DNA of 64,000 nt from CAYJBH01 sp964368815 (GTDB taxonomy: Bacteria > Bacillota > Clostridia > Oscillospirales > Ruminococcaceae). The notes below the pieces were generated by a model. That model was not told where the DNA came from and did no database searches. It saw only the letters and a program-made list of their open reading frames with translations. Below, one piece after another: positions 53,394-61,321 of this stretch. The stretch is from NCBI GenBank assembly GCA_964368815.1, contig CAYJDA010000003.1, positions 62,001-126,000 on the forward strand, in the 5' to 3' direction. Each line of letters starts with the position of its first letter. Position 1 is the first letter of the stretch. Both the position numbers and the translations under genes were made by a program.

Positions 53394-54452
53394 TTATAAA
53401 ATCACTTCATGCCCTGTTTGTGCTGATTTATAGATAGCATCTAATATTTTCATTATCATAATACCATCCTCTGCAGGTGCTATGCAGGGGGTGTTATTTA
53501 TTATGCAATCAACAAAGTGATTAATTTCGTTTTGGAATAACCCGTTAAAGTTAAGCGCAGTATCTTCTTTAAAGTTTATATCAACCATATAGTTGTTAAT
53601 GTCGGTAAATATTTCAAGTTGAGGAGTTAACTTTGCGCCAGCCTTTGTTCCAAACATTTCAACAGTACCTACATCAGATTGAAGGTTAAGGCTAAAGCTT
53701 GCCTCTAAAGACAGTACGGCACCGTTATCAAACCGAATTAATGCAGTAGCAATATCCTCAACATCACAGATATCGTCGGGAGTTGCCGACCTTGATACGT
53801 ACCCTTTTTTATCATTTAGATGTCTTCTATCTAATAATTTTTTAAATGTAGCACCATATACAGAAACAGGATTAGGTTTGCCGAGCAGATACCAAACAAG
53901 GTCGGTAACGTGTACGCCGAGGTCAATCAATGGGCCTCCCCCACTACGAGATTTATCCCCAAACCATCCACCCGGATTTCCGTTGCGGCGAAGATAGGTA
54001 GCTTTTGAATAATAGAGTTCTCCCAAATATCCGGTATCAATAAAATCTTTAAGGATTTTACAGTCGTTACCATGACGACGCACAAATCCTATCATCAATA
54101 GACGATTGTTTTTTTCTGCAGCTTCCTTCATCTTAACAGCGTCTGCTTCGCAAATCGACATTGGTTTTTCGCATAATACGTGTTTACCGGCGTTTAAAGC
54201 TTTGATAGTACAGGGCGCATGTTCGCTATTCCAAACACAAACACTAACTGCATCAATTTCTTCAAGCTTTAGCATTTCATCTAAATTTGTATATAATCTA
54301 TCAATGGAATATCGAGCTCCGGCACTTTTGAGAATTTCTTCATTGATGTCACAAAATGCATAAAGTTCAACATTTTCATTGTGTTCATATCCTTGAATAT
54401 GTTCGGCAGAAATTGAACCAACTCCAATTATACCAATTTTAAGTTTTTTCAT
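53394..54452 (-). CDS. Gfo/Idh/MocA family oxidoreductase
   Basis: NAD(P)-dependent dehydrogenase of 352 aa. Rossmann motif IGIIGVGSISAEHIQGY, acidic FCDIN at the end of beta-2, signature CEKPMSICEADA near residue 94, and GGGPLIDLGVHVTDLVWYLLG carrying the active-site aspartate and histidine. The C-terminus has YKSAQTGHEVIL. It lies 6 bp after an isomerase/epimerase gene on the same strand, so a two-step oxidation-epimerisation route is likely. A GGATAGAG site precedes the ATG. It is a different subgroup from the 5.5-10.5 kb enzymes. Confidence 0.86.
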   Translation of the reverse strand: MKKLKIGIIGVGSISAEHIQGYEHNENVELYAFCDINEEILKSAGARYSIDRLYTNLDEMLKLEEIDAVSVCVWNSEHAPCTIKALNAGKHVLCEKPMSICEADAVKMKEAAEKNNRLLMIGFVRRHGNDCKILKDFIDTGYLGELYYSKATYLRRNGNPGGWFGDKSRSGGGPLIDLGVHVTDLVWYLLGKPNPVSVYGATFKKLLDRRHLNDKKGYVSRSATPDDICDVEDIATALIRFDNGAVLSLEASFSLNLQSDVGTVEMFGTKAGAKLTPQLEIFTDINNYMVDINFKEDTALNFNGLFQNEINHFVDCIINNTPCIAPAEDGIMIMKILDAIYKSAQTGHEVIL

Positions 54453-54458
54453 TTTTCT

Positions 54459-55322
54459 CTATCCTTTCTTAATAATTTCTTGAAGATAATTAACAGCCAT
54501 AAATATATCCGCTTTGGGGTCTGCACCGGTTTCTCTTTCAATAGTTAAATAACCTTTGTATCCTATGTCGTCAAGTGCACGAAGGTATTCGATAAACTTA
54601 ACATCGCCCTTACCCAATGGAAGTTCTTCAAAATAGACTGCATTTTGAATTTCTTCTTCAATTTCTCCATATATAACAAGGGGGTCACCCTCTATTAATC
54701 TACGGCCATCCTTCGCATGGGTGTGAACAATATAATCCTTCAAGGTGTAGACAGCCTCAACAGGGTCATCGCCTGTAACCATAACAAAATTAGCAGGGTC
54801 AAGGTTTACTCCAACCCCTTTAGATTCTAAAGTATCAAGAAAAGCACAGAGAGTTTTTGCAATTTCAGGACCGGTTTCAATAGCAAAGTGAGAATTCATG
54901 CTGTCAGCATATTCAGCCATTATTCTACAGTTTTGCTGAATAATTTTAAATTTGTCACAATTTTGATCAGCCGGGATTACACCAACATGTGTTGTAACAA
55001 TATTAGTTTCAAGGTCAGCGGCAAGGTCGAGTATCCTTTTCGAACGTTCAATTATCATTTTACTTTGAGCCGGATTGCTAAATGTTACCTCACTGTTTCC
55101 ACAAATAAAATCGCCACATAAAGCTGATATACTCAGTCCGTTGTCGGCAACCATGTTTTTAAAGTTTATACGTTGTTCTGCAGTCATGGTTTCAGCACTT
55201 AGTTCACCTTTAACTGCATAAAGCTGTACTGCCGAAACACCGGCTTGCTTTGCAAGTCGAAGTGCTGTGCTATTATCTGTTTTAAAAGATTCTAAGAGAA
55301 CGCCAATTGGAAATTCAAACAT
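54459..55322 (-). CDS. Sugar phosphate isomerase/epimerase (TIM barrel)
   Basis: TIM-barrel enzyme of 287 aa of the xylose-isomerase-like group. PIGVLLESFKTDNSTALRLAKQAGVSAVQLY is the N-terminal strand-helix, VTTHVGVIP and HFAIETGPE supply ligands near residues 110 and 145, GVGVNLDPANFVM the aspartate, DYIVHTHAKDGRRL the histidine and aspartate, and KGYLTIERETG the last glutamate. AAGGAGG precedes the ATG. It is the first gene of the pair with the Gfo/Idh gene. The set of isomerases plus dehydrogenases suggests inositol-like or keto-sugar catabolism. Confidence 0.87.
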   Translation of the reverse strand: MFEFPIGVLLESFKTDNSTALRLAKQAGVSAVQLYAVKGELSAETMTAEQRINFKNMVADNGLSISALCGDFICGNSEVTFSNPAQSKMIIERSKRILDLAADLETNIVTTHVGVIPADQNCDKFKIIQQNCRIMAEYADSMNSHFAIETGPEIAKTLCAFLDTLESKGVGVNLDPANFVMVTGDDPVEAVYTLKDYIVHTHAKDGRRLIEGDPLVIYGEIEEEIQNAVYFEELPLGKGDVKFIEYLRALDDIGYKGYLTIERETGADPKADIFMAVNYLQEIIKKG

Positions 55323-55641
55323 TAAGAAGCCTCCTTTTATAAATTTGTATTTAAATTATATCATAATTTCATTTTAATACAATACTAAATTATAAATAAT
55401 AATTACCTTATTTTTTACAATTGTTATTGTTATTGCATATAAATAGATGAGATAGTATTATGTGTGCTTATTGATAACTAAATATTAAATGAAAAGAGGA
55501 AAAAAGCAGTATAAAATTGCTGTTTTCCTCTTTAATGTCTATTAATTTTCTAATCTTGAAGTTTTGTAAAATGAGTATAATATTAGAAATCGCTTACAAA
55601 GTGAGATTCAATTAAACTATAAGCAGATCAACATGAATCGA
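55323..55641. other. Intergenic region with terminator-like hairpin
   Basis: A 319-bp AT-rich gap without a convincing ORF between the isomerase and AraC-type genes (both minus). Its main feature is the hairpin at 55493-55533 described separately. The part nearest 55323 must carry the promoter of the isomerase-Gfo/Idh pair, but no good -35/-10 was found. Confidence 0.7.
55493..55533 (-). terminator. Probable terminator after the AraC/GyrI-like gene
   Basis: Inverted repeat AAAGAGGAAAA / TTTTCCTCTTT (11 bp) extended by AGCA / TGCT across one mismatch, with a loop of about nine bases. It lies about 110 bp downstream of the AraC-type stop; the T-run on the minus strand is short, so it is a moderate candidate. 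Confidence 0.5.
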
Positions 55642-56514
55642 TTATTTTTTTACAACAGGTATCCAAACTTCTTCATAATATTTTCCATTACCTGCAATAC
55701 CATATATTTCAATATCAGGTCCATTCGCTTCAACGTAATTTGAGGATGGCAACCATTCACTATATGCTCTTTGAAAAAGATTATGGATCTCAGTTCCTAT
55801 AGAATCAATTTCATCACTTCTGAAAATTGCCCATGTTGCCTTAGGTATTTGTGCTACCTTAAAATCTAAAATTTCTGACTGTTCATCTTTTGTTGCGCAA
55901 ATCATATAAGGGAAATCACTTTCATTATCTTTCCAATATCCACAGACTGCACCAATAGTACAATTTCCTCTTTCCACTTTTTCTTTTTTTGTAGCATTAA
56001 GCAGTCTTTCATACTCACCGTTTTTATGGCATTCACTCCAAAATTCAGATACTCGAGCAGCTTCGCTTTTTGGAAATACTCTCTCAATACCAAACACTTC
56101 AAAAGCTTCTTTTTCTTCAATTCTAAAATTCATTTTCGTCACTCCTGTAATTTTTATTTGAAAAAATAGTGGCGGATAGATTTTAATATTTACACTGCTT
56201 TTTCGTACATCTTTTGGCAATATCCCATGTTGTCTAAAAAATGCTCTTGTAAAACCGTCGGCGCTATCATACCCATATTTAAAAGCAACCTCAATTATTT
56301 TTTCATTTTCACTTTGCAATTCAATCGCTGCAAGGCTCAATTTGCGGCGACGAATATATTCGCCCAAAGGAATGTCAGCAATATAGTTAAATATTCGTGA
56401 GAAATGATATGACGAATAGCTTGTTGTCTTAGATACTAATAACAATTTTTCATCGTCTGTAATATTAGTTTCAATATATTCTATCGCACGATTTAGTTGT
56501 GTTAGTAAATTTAC
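55642..56514 (-). CDS. AraC family regulator with GyrI-like effector domain; expected start codon is GTA
   Basis: Protein of about 290 aa: AraC double helix-turn-helix (about 1-110; SSYHFSRIFNYIADIPLGEYI, EVAFKYGYDSADGFTRAF) and a GyrI-like small-molecule-binding domain (about 125-290). In homologues the protein begins M-N-W-L-T-Q-L-N-R-A-I. Here the matching frame reads x-NLLTQLNRAIEYIETNITDDEK, and the first codon, at the proper distance (5 nt) after AGGTGG, is GTA, with an in-frame TAG just upstream. The first usable start is a TTG at 56445, inside the first helix. The gene may be broken, weakly translated or mis-sequenced. Confidence 0.75.
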   Translation of the reverse strand, partial: VNLLTQLNRAIEYIETNITDDEKLLLVSKTTSYSSYHFSRIFNYIADIPLGEYIRRRKLSLAAIELQSENEKIIEVAFKYGYDSADGFTRAFFRQHGILPKDVRKSSVNIKIYPPLFFQIKITGVTKMNFRIEEKEAFEVFGIERVFPKSEAARVSEFWSECHKNGEYERLLNATKKEKVERGNCTIGAVCGYWKDNESDFPYMICATKDEQSEILDFKVAQIPKATWAIFRSDEIDSIGTEIHNLFQRAYSEWLPSSNYVEANGPDIEIYGIAGNGKYYEEVWIPVVKK

Positions 56515-56629
56515 CTAAACCACCTACCTTTCATAATGATAGTATAACAGGTAAAAAATTTATTTTCTCGACTTAAATAATAAGTTAAAGTCGAAAAACT
56601 ATTTCTCAGCTTATTATTACACCTTATAT
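56515..56629. other. Upstream region of the AraC/GyrI-like gene with palindrome
   Basis: Contains on the minus strand TATACT (56546-56541) preceded by TGT, an extended -10 without a clear -35, and the palindrome TCGACTT / AAGTCGA (56568-56574 with 56588-56594). The palindrome could be an operator for the AraC protein. No ORF is seen. Confidence 0.45.
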
Positions 56630-56660
56630 AAATAATCTCCGCATATGGCGGAGATTATTT
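56630..56660. repeat. 31-nt palindromic element, copy 2
   Basis: Perfect 13-bp arms AAATAATCTCCGC / GCGGAGATTATTT around the loop ATATG. Compared with 10619-10649, an A-T pair in the stem is changed to G-C on both sides, which is a compensatory change and suggests the folded form is kept. Confidence 0.72.
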
Positions 56661-56681
56661 ATATAAATTGAGCTTCACTCA

Positions 56682-56769
56682 CTGAGAAATATTGAGTTTT
56701 TGCTCGCAAAACAACGAACATAGCCTCCTGAGAAATATTGAGTTTTTGTTTTCAAAATAACGAACATAG
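56682..56769. repeat. Two 42-nt direct repeats in a palindromic element
   Basis: Copies at 56682-56723 and 56728-56769 (period 46) share CTGAGAAATATTGAGTTTTT and the end CGAACATAG and differ at about four bases. Each half includes GAAATATTGA, and the inverse TCAATATTTC follows at 56778-56787. It seems to be a compact intergenic element rather than coding sequence. Confidence 0.65.
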
Positions 56770-56793
56770 TGAGTTAATCAATATTTCCAATAG

Positions 56794-56810
56794 CTCCGGC
56801 TTCGCCGGAG
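56794..56810 (-). other. Hairpin just after gdhA
   Basis: CTCCGGC-TTC-GCCGGAG, a 7-bp GC-rich hairpin 6 bp downstream of the gdhA stop. No T-run follows on the minus strand, so termination is uncertain; it may be part of the intergenic repeat element next to it. Confidence 0.45.
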
Positions 56811-56815
56811 ATGAT

Positions 56816-58159
56816 TTATATTACCCCTTGTGCTCTCATAGCGTCAGAAACTTTTAGGAATCCGGCAACATTAGCACCTACAACAAGGTTGCCTTCGCAT
56901 TTGCAGGTTTTTGAAGCTTCAAATGCATTATGGAATATGTTAACCATAATATCTTTTAAGCGGGTGTCGACTTCTTCAAAAGTCCAGGAAAGACGAAGTG
57001 AATTTTGACTCATTTCTAACCCGCTGGTAGCAACACCACCTGCATTAGCAGCTTTAGCAGGACCAAAAAGTATTCCGGAGGAAATAAATGTTTCAACCGC
57101 TTCCGGAGTACAGGGCATATTTGCGCCCTCTGCTACAGCCATACAGCCATTTGCCTTAAGTATTTTAGCTGCTTCACCGTCAAGTTCATTTTGAGTAGCG
57201 CAAGGAAGTGCTATATCACATTTTGTGGACCAAATACCGGCACAGCCTTCAGTGTAGGTAGCAGATGTACGAACTTTTACATATTCACTTATCCTTGCAC
57301 GGTCTTGAAGCTTAATCTTCATAACGAGATCAAGGTCGATTCCGTCTTGGTCTACAATATATCCACCACTATCCGACAGCGCAATAACCTTACCACCGAG
57401 TTCTGTAACTTTTTGAGTAGCATAAATAGCAACATTGCCACTACCGCTTATTACTACTGTTTTTCCTGCAAATGATGTATTCTTTTGAACCTTTAGCATC
57501 TCATCCGTAAAATAACAAAGTCCATATCCTGTAGCTTCAGGGCGTGCAAGGCTTCCGCCATAGGAAAGACCTTTTCCGGTTAGCACTCCAACCGATTCGT
57601 TACGGATTTTTTTGTACTGACCGTACATATATCCGATTTCACGAGCGCCCACTCCTATGTCACCGGCAGGAACATCGGTAAACTGACCTATGTGACGATT
57701 TAGTTCATTCATAAAACTTTGGCAAAATCTCATTACTTCTGCATCGGTTTTACCCTTAGGATCAAAGTCGCTACCGCCTTTACCTCCACCCATAGGTAGT
57801 CCGGTTAAGCTATTTTTAAATAACTGCTCAAAGCCGAGGAATTTAATTACAGAAGCGGTAACGGTGGGATGGAAACGAAGGCCTCCTTTGTATGGCCCGA
57901 TTGCCGAGTTGAACTGACAACGAAATCCACGGTTAACCTGAACTTTGCCACTATCATCAACCCACGGTACACGAAACTGGATAAAACGTTCCGGCTCAAC
58001 AATTCTGTCGATTACTCCGGAATCAATAATAGAAGGATCTGTATCAACAACTGCCTCAAGTGAATCTAACACCTCTGTTACTGCTTGCAAAAATTCAGTT
58101 TCACCGGCATTACGTTTTTCAACTTGCTCATAAACGTTTTTTAAATAGGTAGATTTCAA
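56816..58159 (-). CDS. gdhA: Glutamate dehydrogenase (NADP-specific type)
   Basis: Assimilates ammonia onto 2-oxoglutarate; 447 aa, the normal length of hexameric bacterial GDH. FRVPWVDDSGKVQVNRGFR, YKGGLRFHPTVT and PMGGGKGGSDFDPKGKTDAEVMR contain the substrate lysines, VPAGDIGVGAREIGYMYG follows, and VVISGSGNVAIYATQK is the cofactor fold. The start is a TTG at 58159 behind AAAGGA; the ATG at 58204 lies in the -10 of the promoter, so it cannot be used. Cofactor preference (NADPH) is inferred from subfamily resemblance. Confidence 0.92.
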   Translation of the reverse strand: MKSTYLKNVYEQVEKRNAGETEFLQAVTEVLDSLEAVVDTDPSIIDSGVIDRIVEPERFIQFRVPWVDDSGKVQVNRGFRCQFNSAIGPYKGGLRFHPTVTASVIKFLGFEQLFKNSLTGLPMGGGKGGSDFDPKGKTDAEVMRFCQSFMNELNRHIGQFTDVPAGDIGVGAREIGYMYGQYKKIRNESVGVLTGKGLSYGGSLARPEATGYGLCYFTDEMLKVQKNTSFAGKTVVISGSGNVAIYATQKVTELGGKVIALSDSGGYIVDQDGIDLDLVMKIKLQDRARISEYVKVRTSATYTEGCAGIWSTKCDIALPCATQNELDGEAAKILKANGCMAVAEGANMPCTPEAVETFISSGILFGPAKAANAGGVATSGLEMSQNSLRLSWTFEEVDTRLKDIMVNIFHNAFEASKTCKCEGNLVVGANVAGFLKVSDAMRAQGVI

Positions 58160-58202
58160 AATTAATTCCTTTCTTCGAATATAAAATAAAACTTTATATT
58201 GC

Positions 58203-58231
58203 ATTATACTACATTATAATAAAAAATTCAA
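58203..58231 (-). promoter_or_regulatory. Sigma-A promoter of gdhA
   Basis: Minus strand TTGAAT (58231-58226), 17 bp, TATAAT (58208-58203). It faces the promoter of the zinc-ribbon/TM2 gene across a short gap and fixes the gdhA start at the downstream TTG. Confidence 0.8.
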
Positions 58232-58249
58232 GTAATGGATGAATAGATA

Positions 58250-58278
58250 TTGAATTTTTTTATAAAATGTTGTATAAT
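58250..58278 (+). promoter_or_regulatory. Sigma-A promoter of the zinc-ribbon/TM2 gene
   Basis: TTGAAT (58250-58255), 17 bp, TATAAT (58273-58278). The -35 TTG is the first codon of the longest frame, so the true start is the ATG at 58298. Confidence 0.8.
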
Positions 58279-58297
58279 ACTTAGCAAAGGAGAATTT

Positions 58298-58732
58298 ATG
58301 TACTGTAAATACTGTGGTAGCCACATGGAGCCAGATTGTCAAAATTGCATTGTTTGCAATAAGTCTAAAAATACAGGTAGCAACTATTGCAATAGATGCG
58401 GAACTGCTCGCCTACCCAACAACTCTTACTGTGTAAACTGTGGTATTAAATTTACAAAAACAAGTTTTTTTGAACAGCTGAAGTTATTTGCTGATTCATT
58501 ATCAACAAAAGATGGTTGTAGTAAAAAAAACACACTTGTAATTGGTATCGCTGTTGGTTTTACAGGTCTTCATAATTTCTATCTTGGACACAATATTAAA
58601 GGGTTAATTCAGTTATTACTTTTTATCTTCAGCTTAGGCTTTTTTAGCTATGTATGGTCTGTTGTTGAGCTAATAATGTTATTGCTGGGAAGAGTTAACA
58701 AAGACGCAAAAGGTAGGATATTAACGGAGTAG
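58298..58732 (+). CDS. Zinc-ribbon and TM2 domain membrane protein
   Basis: Protein of 144 aa. Residues 1-55 hold several CxxC pairs (CKYC, CIVC, CNRC, CVNC), giving about two zinc ribbons. Residues about 70-140 form a TM2 domain with two helices: VGFTGLHNFYLGHNIKGLIQLLLF is the TM2 signature (G-x-H-x-F-Y-L-G), then FFSYVWSVVELIMLL. Function is unknown. The ATG lies behind AAAGGAG. The last codons and stop overlap the 5' end of the RNase P RNA, so the two may be on one transcript. Confidence 0.85.
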   Translation: MYCKYCGSHMEPDCQNCIVCNKSKNTGSNYCNRCGTARLPNNSYCVNCGIKFTKTSFFEQLKLFADSLSTKDGCSKKNTLVIGIAVGFTGLHNFYLGHNIKGLIQLLLFIFSLGFFSYVWSVVELIMLLLGRVNKDAKGRILTE

Positions 58733-59047
58733 ACGATGCGACTGCTCCAATTTATTGGGGAGGAAAGTCCGGGCATCGCAGGACAAGGGTAGCTGTTAAC
58801 GACAGCCGAGGGTGACCTTAGGGATAGTGCAACAGAGATATACCGCCTCTTAAATGAGGTAAGGGTGGAAAGGCGAGGTAAGAGCTCACCGGTCTACCGG
58901 AGACGGTAGAGCCATGTAAACCCTACCCGATGCAACACGAATGGGACTTAAGGCGGTCCGCTGTCCCAAAGTGGCTTTAGCTCAACCGGCGACGGTGAGC
59001 ACAGATAGATGGTCGCATATTACAAAACCCGGCTTATTGTCTGCTAC
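58729..59047 (+). ncRNA. rnpB: RNase P RNA (class A)
   Basis: Catalytic RNA that removes 5' leaders from tRNA precursors. Universal elements are visible: GAGGAAAGTCCGGGC near the 5' end (58771-58785), the AGGGTGAxx-like J3/4 region, the central GTAAACCC segment, and at the 3' end ACAGATAGATGGTCGC and AAACCCGGCTTA. The 5' GTAG pairs with the 3' CTAC. Ends are approximate. The 5' end overlaps the stop of the zinc-ribbon/TM2 gene by about 4 bp. It ends 35 bp before scfA. Confidence 0.95.
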
Positions 59048-59082
59048 GATTAATTAATTATATTATTATCAAGGAGATTATT

Positions 59083-59244
59083 ATGGAACATGTTATAACA
59101 ATTAATGGCGCTACACTTACAAAAAGTGCAAAAAATGGCGGATGCGGTGAATGTCAAACTTCCTGCCAATCTGCATGTAAAACTTCCTGTACCGTTGCAA
59201 ACCAACTTTGTGAGCGCAAAGAAACTTCGGAAGGCAAAAAATAA
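59083..59244 (+). CDS. scfA: SCIFF ranthipeptide precursor ScfA, 53 aa
   Basis: Precursor peptide of 53 residues behind AAGGAG. It begins MEHVITINGATLTKSAKNGG, then six cysteines at 21, 24, 28, 32, 36 and 43 (CGECQTSC, CKTSC, QLC), which is the six-cysteines-in-forty-five pattern, and ends in a charged tail. In the known system the adjacent radical SAM maturase installs thioether bonds from cysteine sulfur to beta or gamma carbons. The stop is directly followed by the scfB ATG. The mature product's role is unknown in general; it is conserved in Clostridia and thought to be internal signalling or regulatory. Confidence 0.95.
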   Translation: MEHVITINGATLTKSAKNGGCGECQTSCQSACKTSCTVANQLCERKETSEGKK

Positions 59245-60564
59245 ATGGTACATACATTTGAGCGAGGCGGTTTAAGGCTAGCGCTTGACACCGAGAGCGG
59301 TGCAGTGCATATTGTAGATCGACTTGCTTTTTTGTTGCTTAACGATAGGTTGAATGAAGCTGAATCTGAATATAGTAAGAAAGATATTGACAAAGCCTTT
59401 TCTGAATTAAAATTATTGGAAGAAAAAGGACAGTTATTTTCTCCCGAAAATAAGGTCGCAATGGATAAGGCTCAGGCAACAAAACCAATATTAAAAGCTA
59501 TGTGTTTGCATATGGCTCATGCGTGTAACTTAGAGTGCAGGTATTGTTTTGCTAAGGGCGGAAAATTTGGTGGAAAATGGGAATTAATGCCGTTAGAAAC
59601 CGCTACAAAAGCTATAGAAATGTTATGTCGAGCCTCAGGTTCACGTCGTAACTTAGAGGTTGATTTCTTTGGTGGAGAACCCCTTTTAAACTTCGATGTA
59701 ATAAAACAAACCGTTACCTTTGCAAGAGAACTTGAAAAAAAACATAATAAGAATTTTCGCTTTACAATAACAACCAACGGAGTTCTTCTAGATGATGAAG
59801 TAATAAACTATATTAACTCTGAAATGGATAATATAGTTATTTCTTTAGATGGTCGCCCCGATGTTAATGATTTTAATCGAAAAAAACTTTCCGGTGAAGG
59901 GTGTTACGATTTAGTTATGCCTAAGTTTAAAAAACTTGTTAAAAAACGTGGAGATAAAAGTTATTATATTCGAGGTACCTTTACAATAGATAACCTTGAC
60001 TTTGAAAAAGATGTTTTTCATCTGTTTAATGAAGGATTTAAAAATATATCTATAGAACCTGTTTCAGGAGAGGGATGTGATTATTCACTTGATGAATCAC
60101 ATCTTGATGAAATAGCTATAGCTTATCAAAAAATATTTGACAAACTTTGCAACACAGATGAACTTGTTTTTTTTCATTTACTAACCGATTTATCGGGTGG
60201 TCCATGTGCCATTAAACGAATAAGAGGTTGTGGTGCCGGATGCGAATATCTTGCAGTAACACCAACAGGACAACTTTATCCATGTCACCAGTTTGTTGGG
60301 GAAGATTCATATATTATGGGAAATCTTAATCAGGGAATAACAAAACAGGATATATATGACGATTTCTTTAACACTACCCTTTTATCAAAAGTAGAATGTT
60401 CTGACTGTTTTGCAAAATATTTTTGCAGTGGTGGCTGTGCGGCAGCTTCATATAATGCGACCGGCGATATTAAGGGTCAGGATATTATGTATTGTAAACT
60501 TATGCGATTAAGAACAGAATATGCTATAGCTCTTGTAGCTAAACGTTCTATAATGCATCATTAA
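59245..60564 (+). CDS. scfB: SCIFF maturase ScfB (radical SAM/SPASM)
   Basis: Peptide maturase of 439 aa. The N-terminal part binds the precursor leader (about 1-85). The radical SAM core has HACNLECRYCFAKGG with Cys94-x3-Cys98-x2-Cys101 holding the catalytic 4Fe-4S cluster, then EVDFFGGEPLLNFDV and TITTNGVLLDDE. The SPASM tail has CAIKRIRGCGAGCEYLAVT, YPCHQF and CSDCFAKYFCSGGCAAAS with further cluster cysteines, ending near MYCKLM. Length and motif order match ScfB. It begins directly after scfA with no gap. Confidence 0.95.
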   Translation: MVHTFERGGLRLALDTESGAVHIVDRLAFLLLNDRLNEAESEYSKKDIDKAFSELKLLEEKGQLFSPENKVAMDKAQATKPILKAMCLHMAHACNLECRYCFAKGGKFGGKWELMPLETATKAIEMLCRASGSRRNLEVDFFGGEPLLNFDVIKQTVTFARELEKKHNKNFRFTITTNGVLLDDEVINYINSEMDNIVISLDGRPDVNDFNRKKLSGEGCYDLVMPKFKKLVKKRGDKSYYIRGTFTIDNLDFEKDVFHLFNEGFKNISIEPVSGEGCDYSLDESHLDEIAIAYQKIFDKLCNTDELVFFHLLTDLSGGPCAIKRIRGCGAGCEYLAVTPTGQLYPCHQFVGEDSYIMGNLNQGITKQDIYDDFFNTTLLSKVECSDCFAKYFCSGGCAAASYNATGDIKGQDIMYCKLMRLRTEYAIALVAKRSIMHH

Positions 60565-60597
60565 TAATAGAGCATACTAACAAGGATTGAATTAAAT

Positions 60598-61305
60598 ATG
60601 AAGGATAACAAAAGACGAGTATTATTAAAAATCAGTGGCGAGGGACTTGCCGGTGCCGATGGATTTTCTATTAATGCACAGCGGCTTGAAGAAACTGCCC
60701 AGGCTATAGTAGATGCAGTTTCTAACGGCATTGAGCTTGGAATCGTTGTCGGTGGTGGTAATTTCTGGCGTGGACGGACAAGTGGTGAAATGACACGTCA
60801 AATAGCTGATGATATTGGAATGCTTGCAACCGTTATGAATGCACTTGCAGTTTCGGATGCACTACAGAAAAAAGGAGCATTATCTGTTGTGTTAAGCTCT
60901 CAGATTATGCCACAACTCTGTCAAAACTATACAAGAGAGATTGCTATTGATTATCTGCAAAAAGGTTATATTGTATTTTTTGCGGGAGGAACAGGAAGCG
61001 GATTTTTCTCTACCGACTCAGCGGCAGCGCTTAGAGCATTACAAATTGATGCTGATATATTATTAAAATCCACCATGGTGGATGGTGTTTATGATAAGGA
61101 TCCTAAAAAGCACTCTGATGCAATTAAATTCGATAAAATTAGTTTTGATGAAATTCTTGCAAAAAACCTATCGGTCATGGATTCTACAGCTGCATCACTT
61201 TGCAGGGACTATGGCATGTCTATGCAGGTTTTTGATGGAAGCATTAAACAAAATATTATTGACGCAGTTGGCGGCAAAGATATAGGCACTTTAGTAACAC
61301 GTTAA
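60598..61305 (+). CDS. pyrH: UMP kinase
   Basis: Phosphorylates UMP to UDP; 235 aa, homohexameric in the family. RVLLKISGEGLAG is the ATP loop, GIVVGGGNFWRGRT the glycine-rich UMP site, and ADILLKSTMVDGVYDKDPKK and LSVMDSTAASLCRDYGM are further family segments. It opens the conserved pyrH-frr-uppS-cdsA-dxr cluster, 33 bp after scfB. In many genomes rpsB-tsf precede pyrH; here scfAB and rnpB do. Confidence 0.96.
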   Translation: MKDNKRRVLLKISGEGLAGADGFSINAQRLEETAQAIVDAVSNGIELGIVVGGGNFWRGRTSGEMTRQIADDIGMLATVMNALAVSDALQKKGALSVVLSSQIMPQLCQNYTREIAIDYLQKGYIVFFAGGTGSGFFSTDSAAALRALQIDADILLKSTMVDGVYDKDPKKHSDAIKFDKISFDEILAKNLSVMDSTAASLCRDYGMSMQVFDGSIKQNIIDAVGGKDIGTLVTR

Positions 61306-61321
61306 ATTAAGGAGGTATTAT

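Noticed and set aside
56682..56769. Two 42-nt direct repeats as a CRISPR array
   Set aside because: Only two copies with a 4-bp gap, no spacers of constant length and no cas genes nearby.
58160..58204. ATG start for gdhA at 58204
   Set aside because: It overlaps the -10 element (TATAAT) of the gdhA promoter; the TTG at 58159 has AAAGGA upstream and matches the usual N-terminus.
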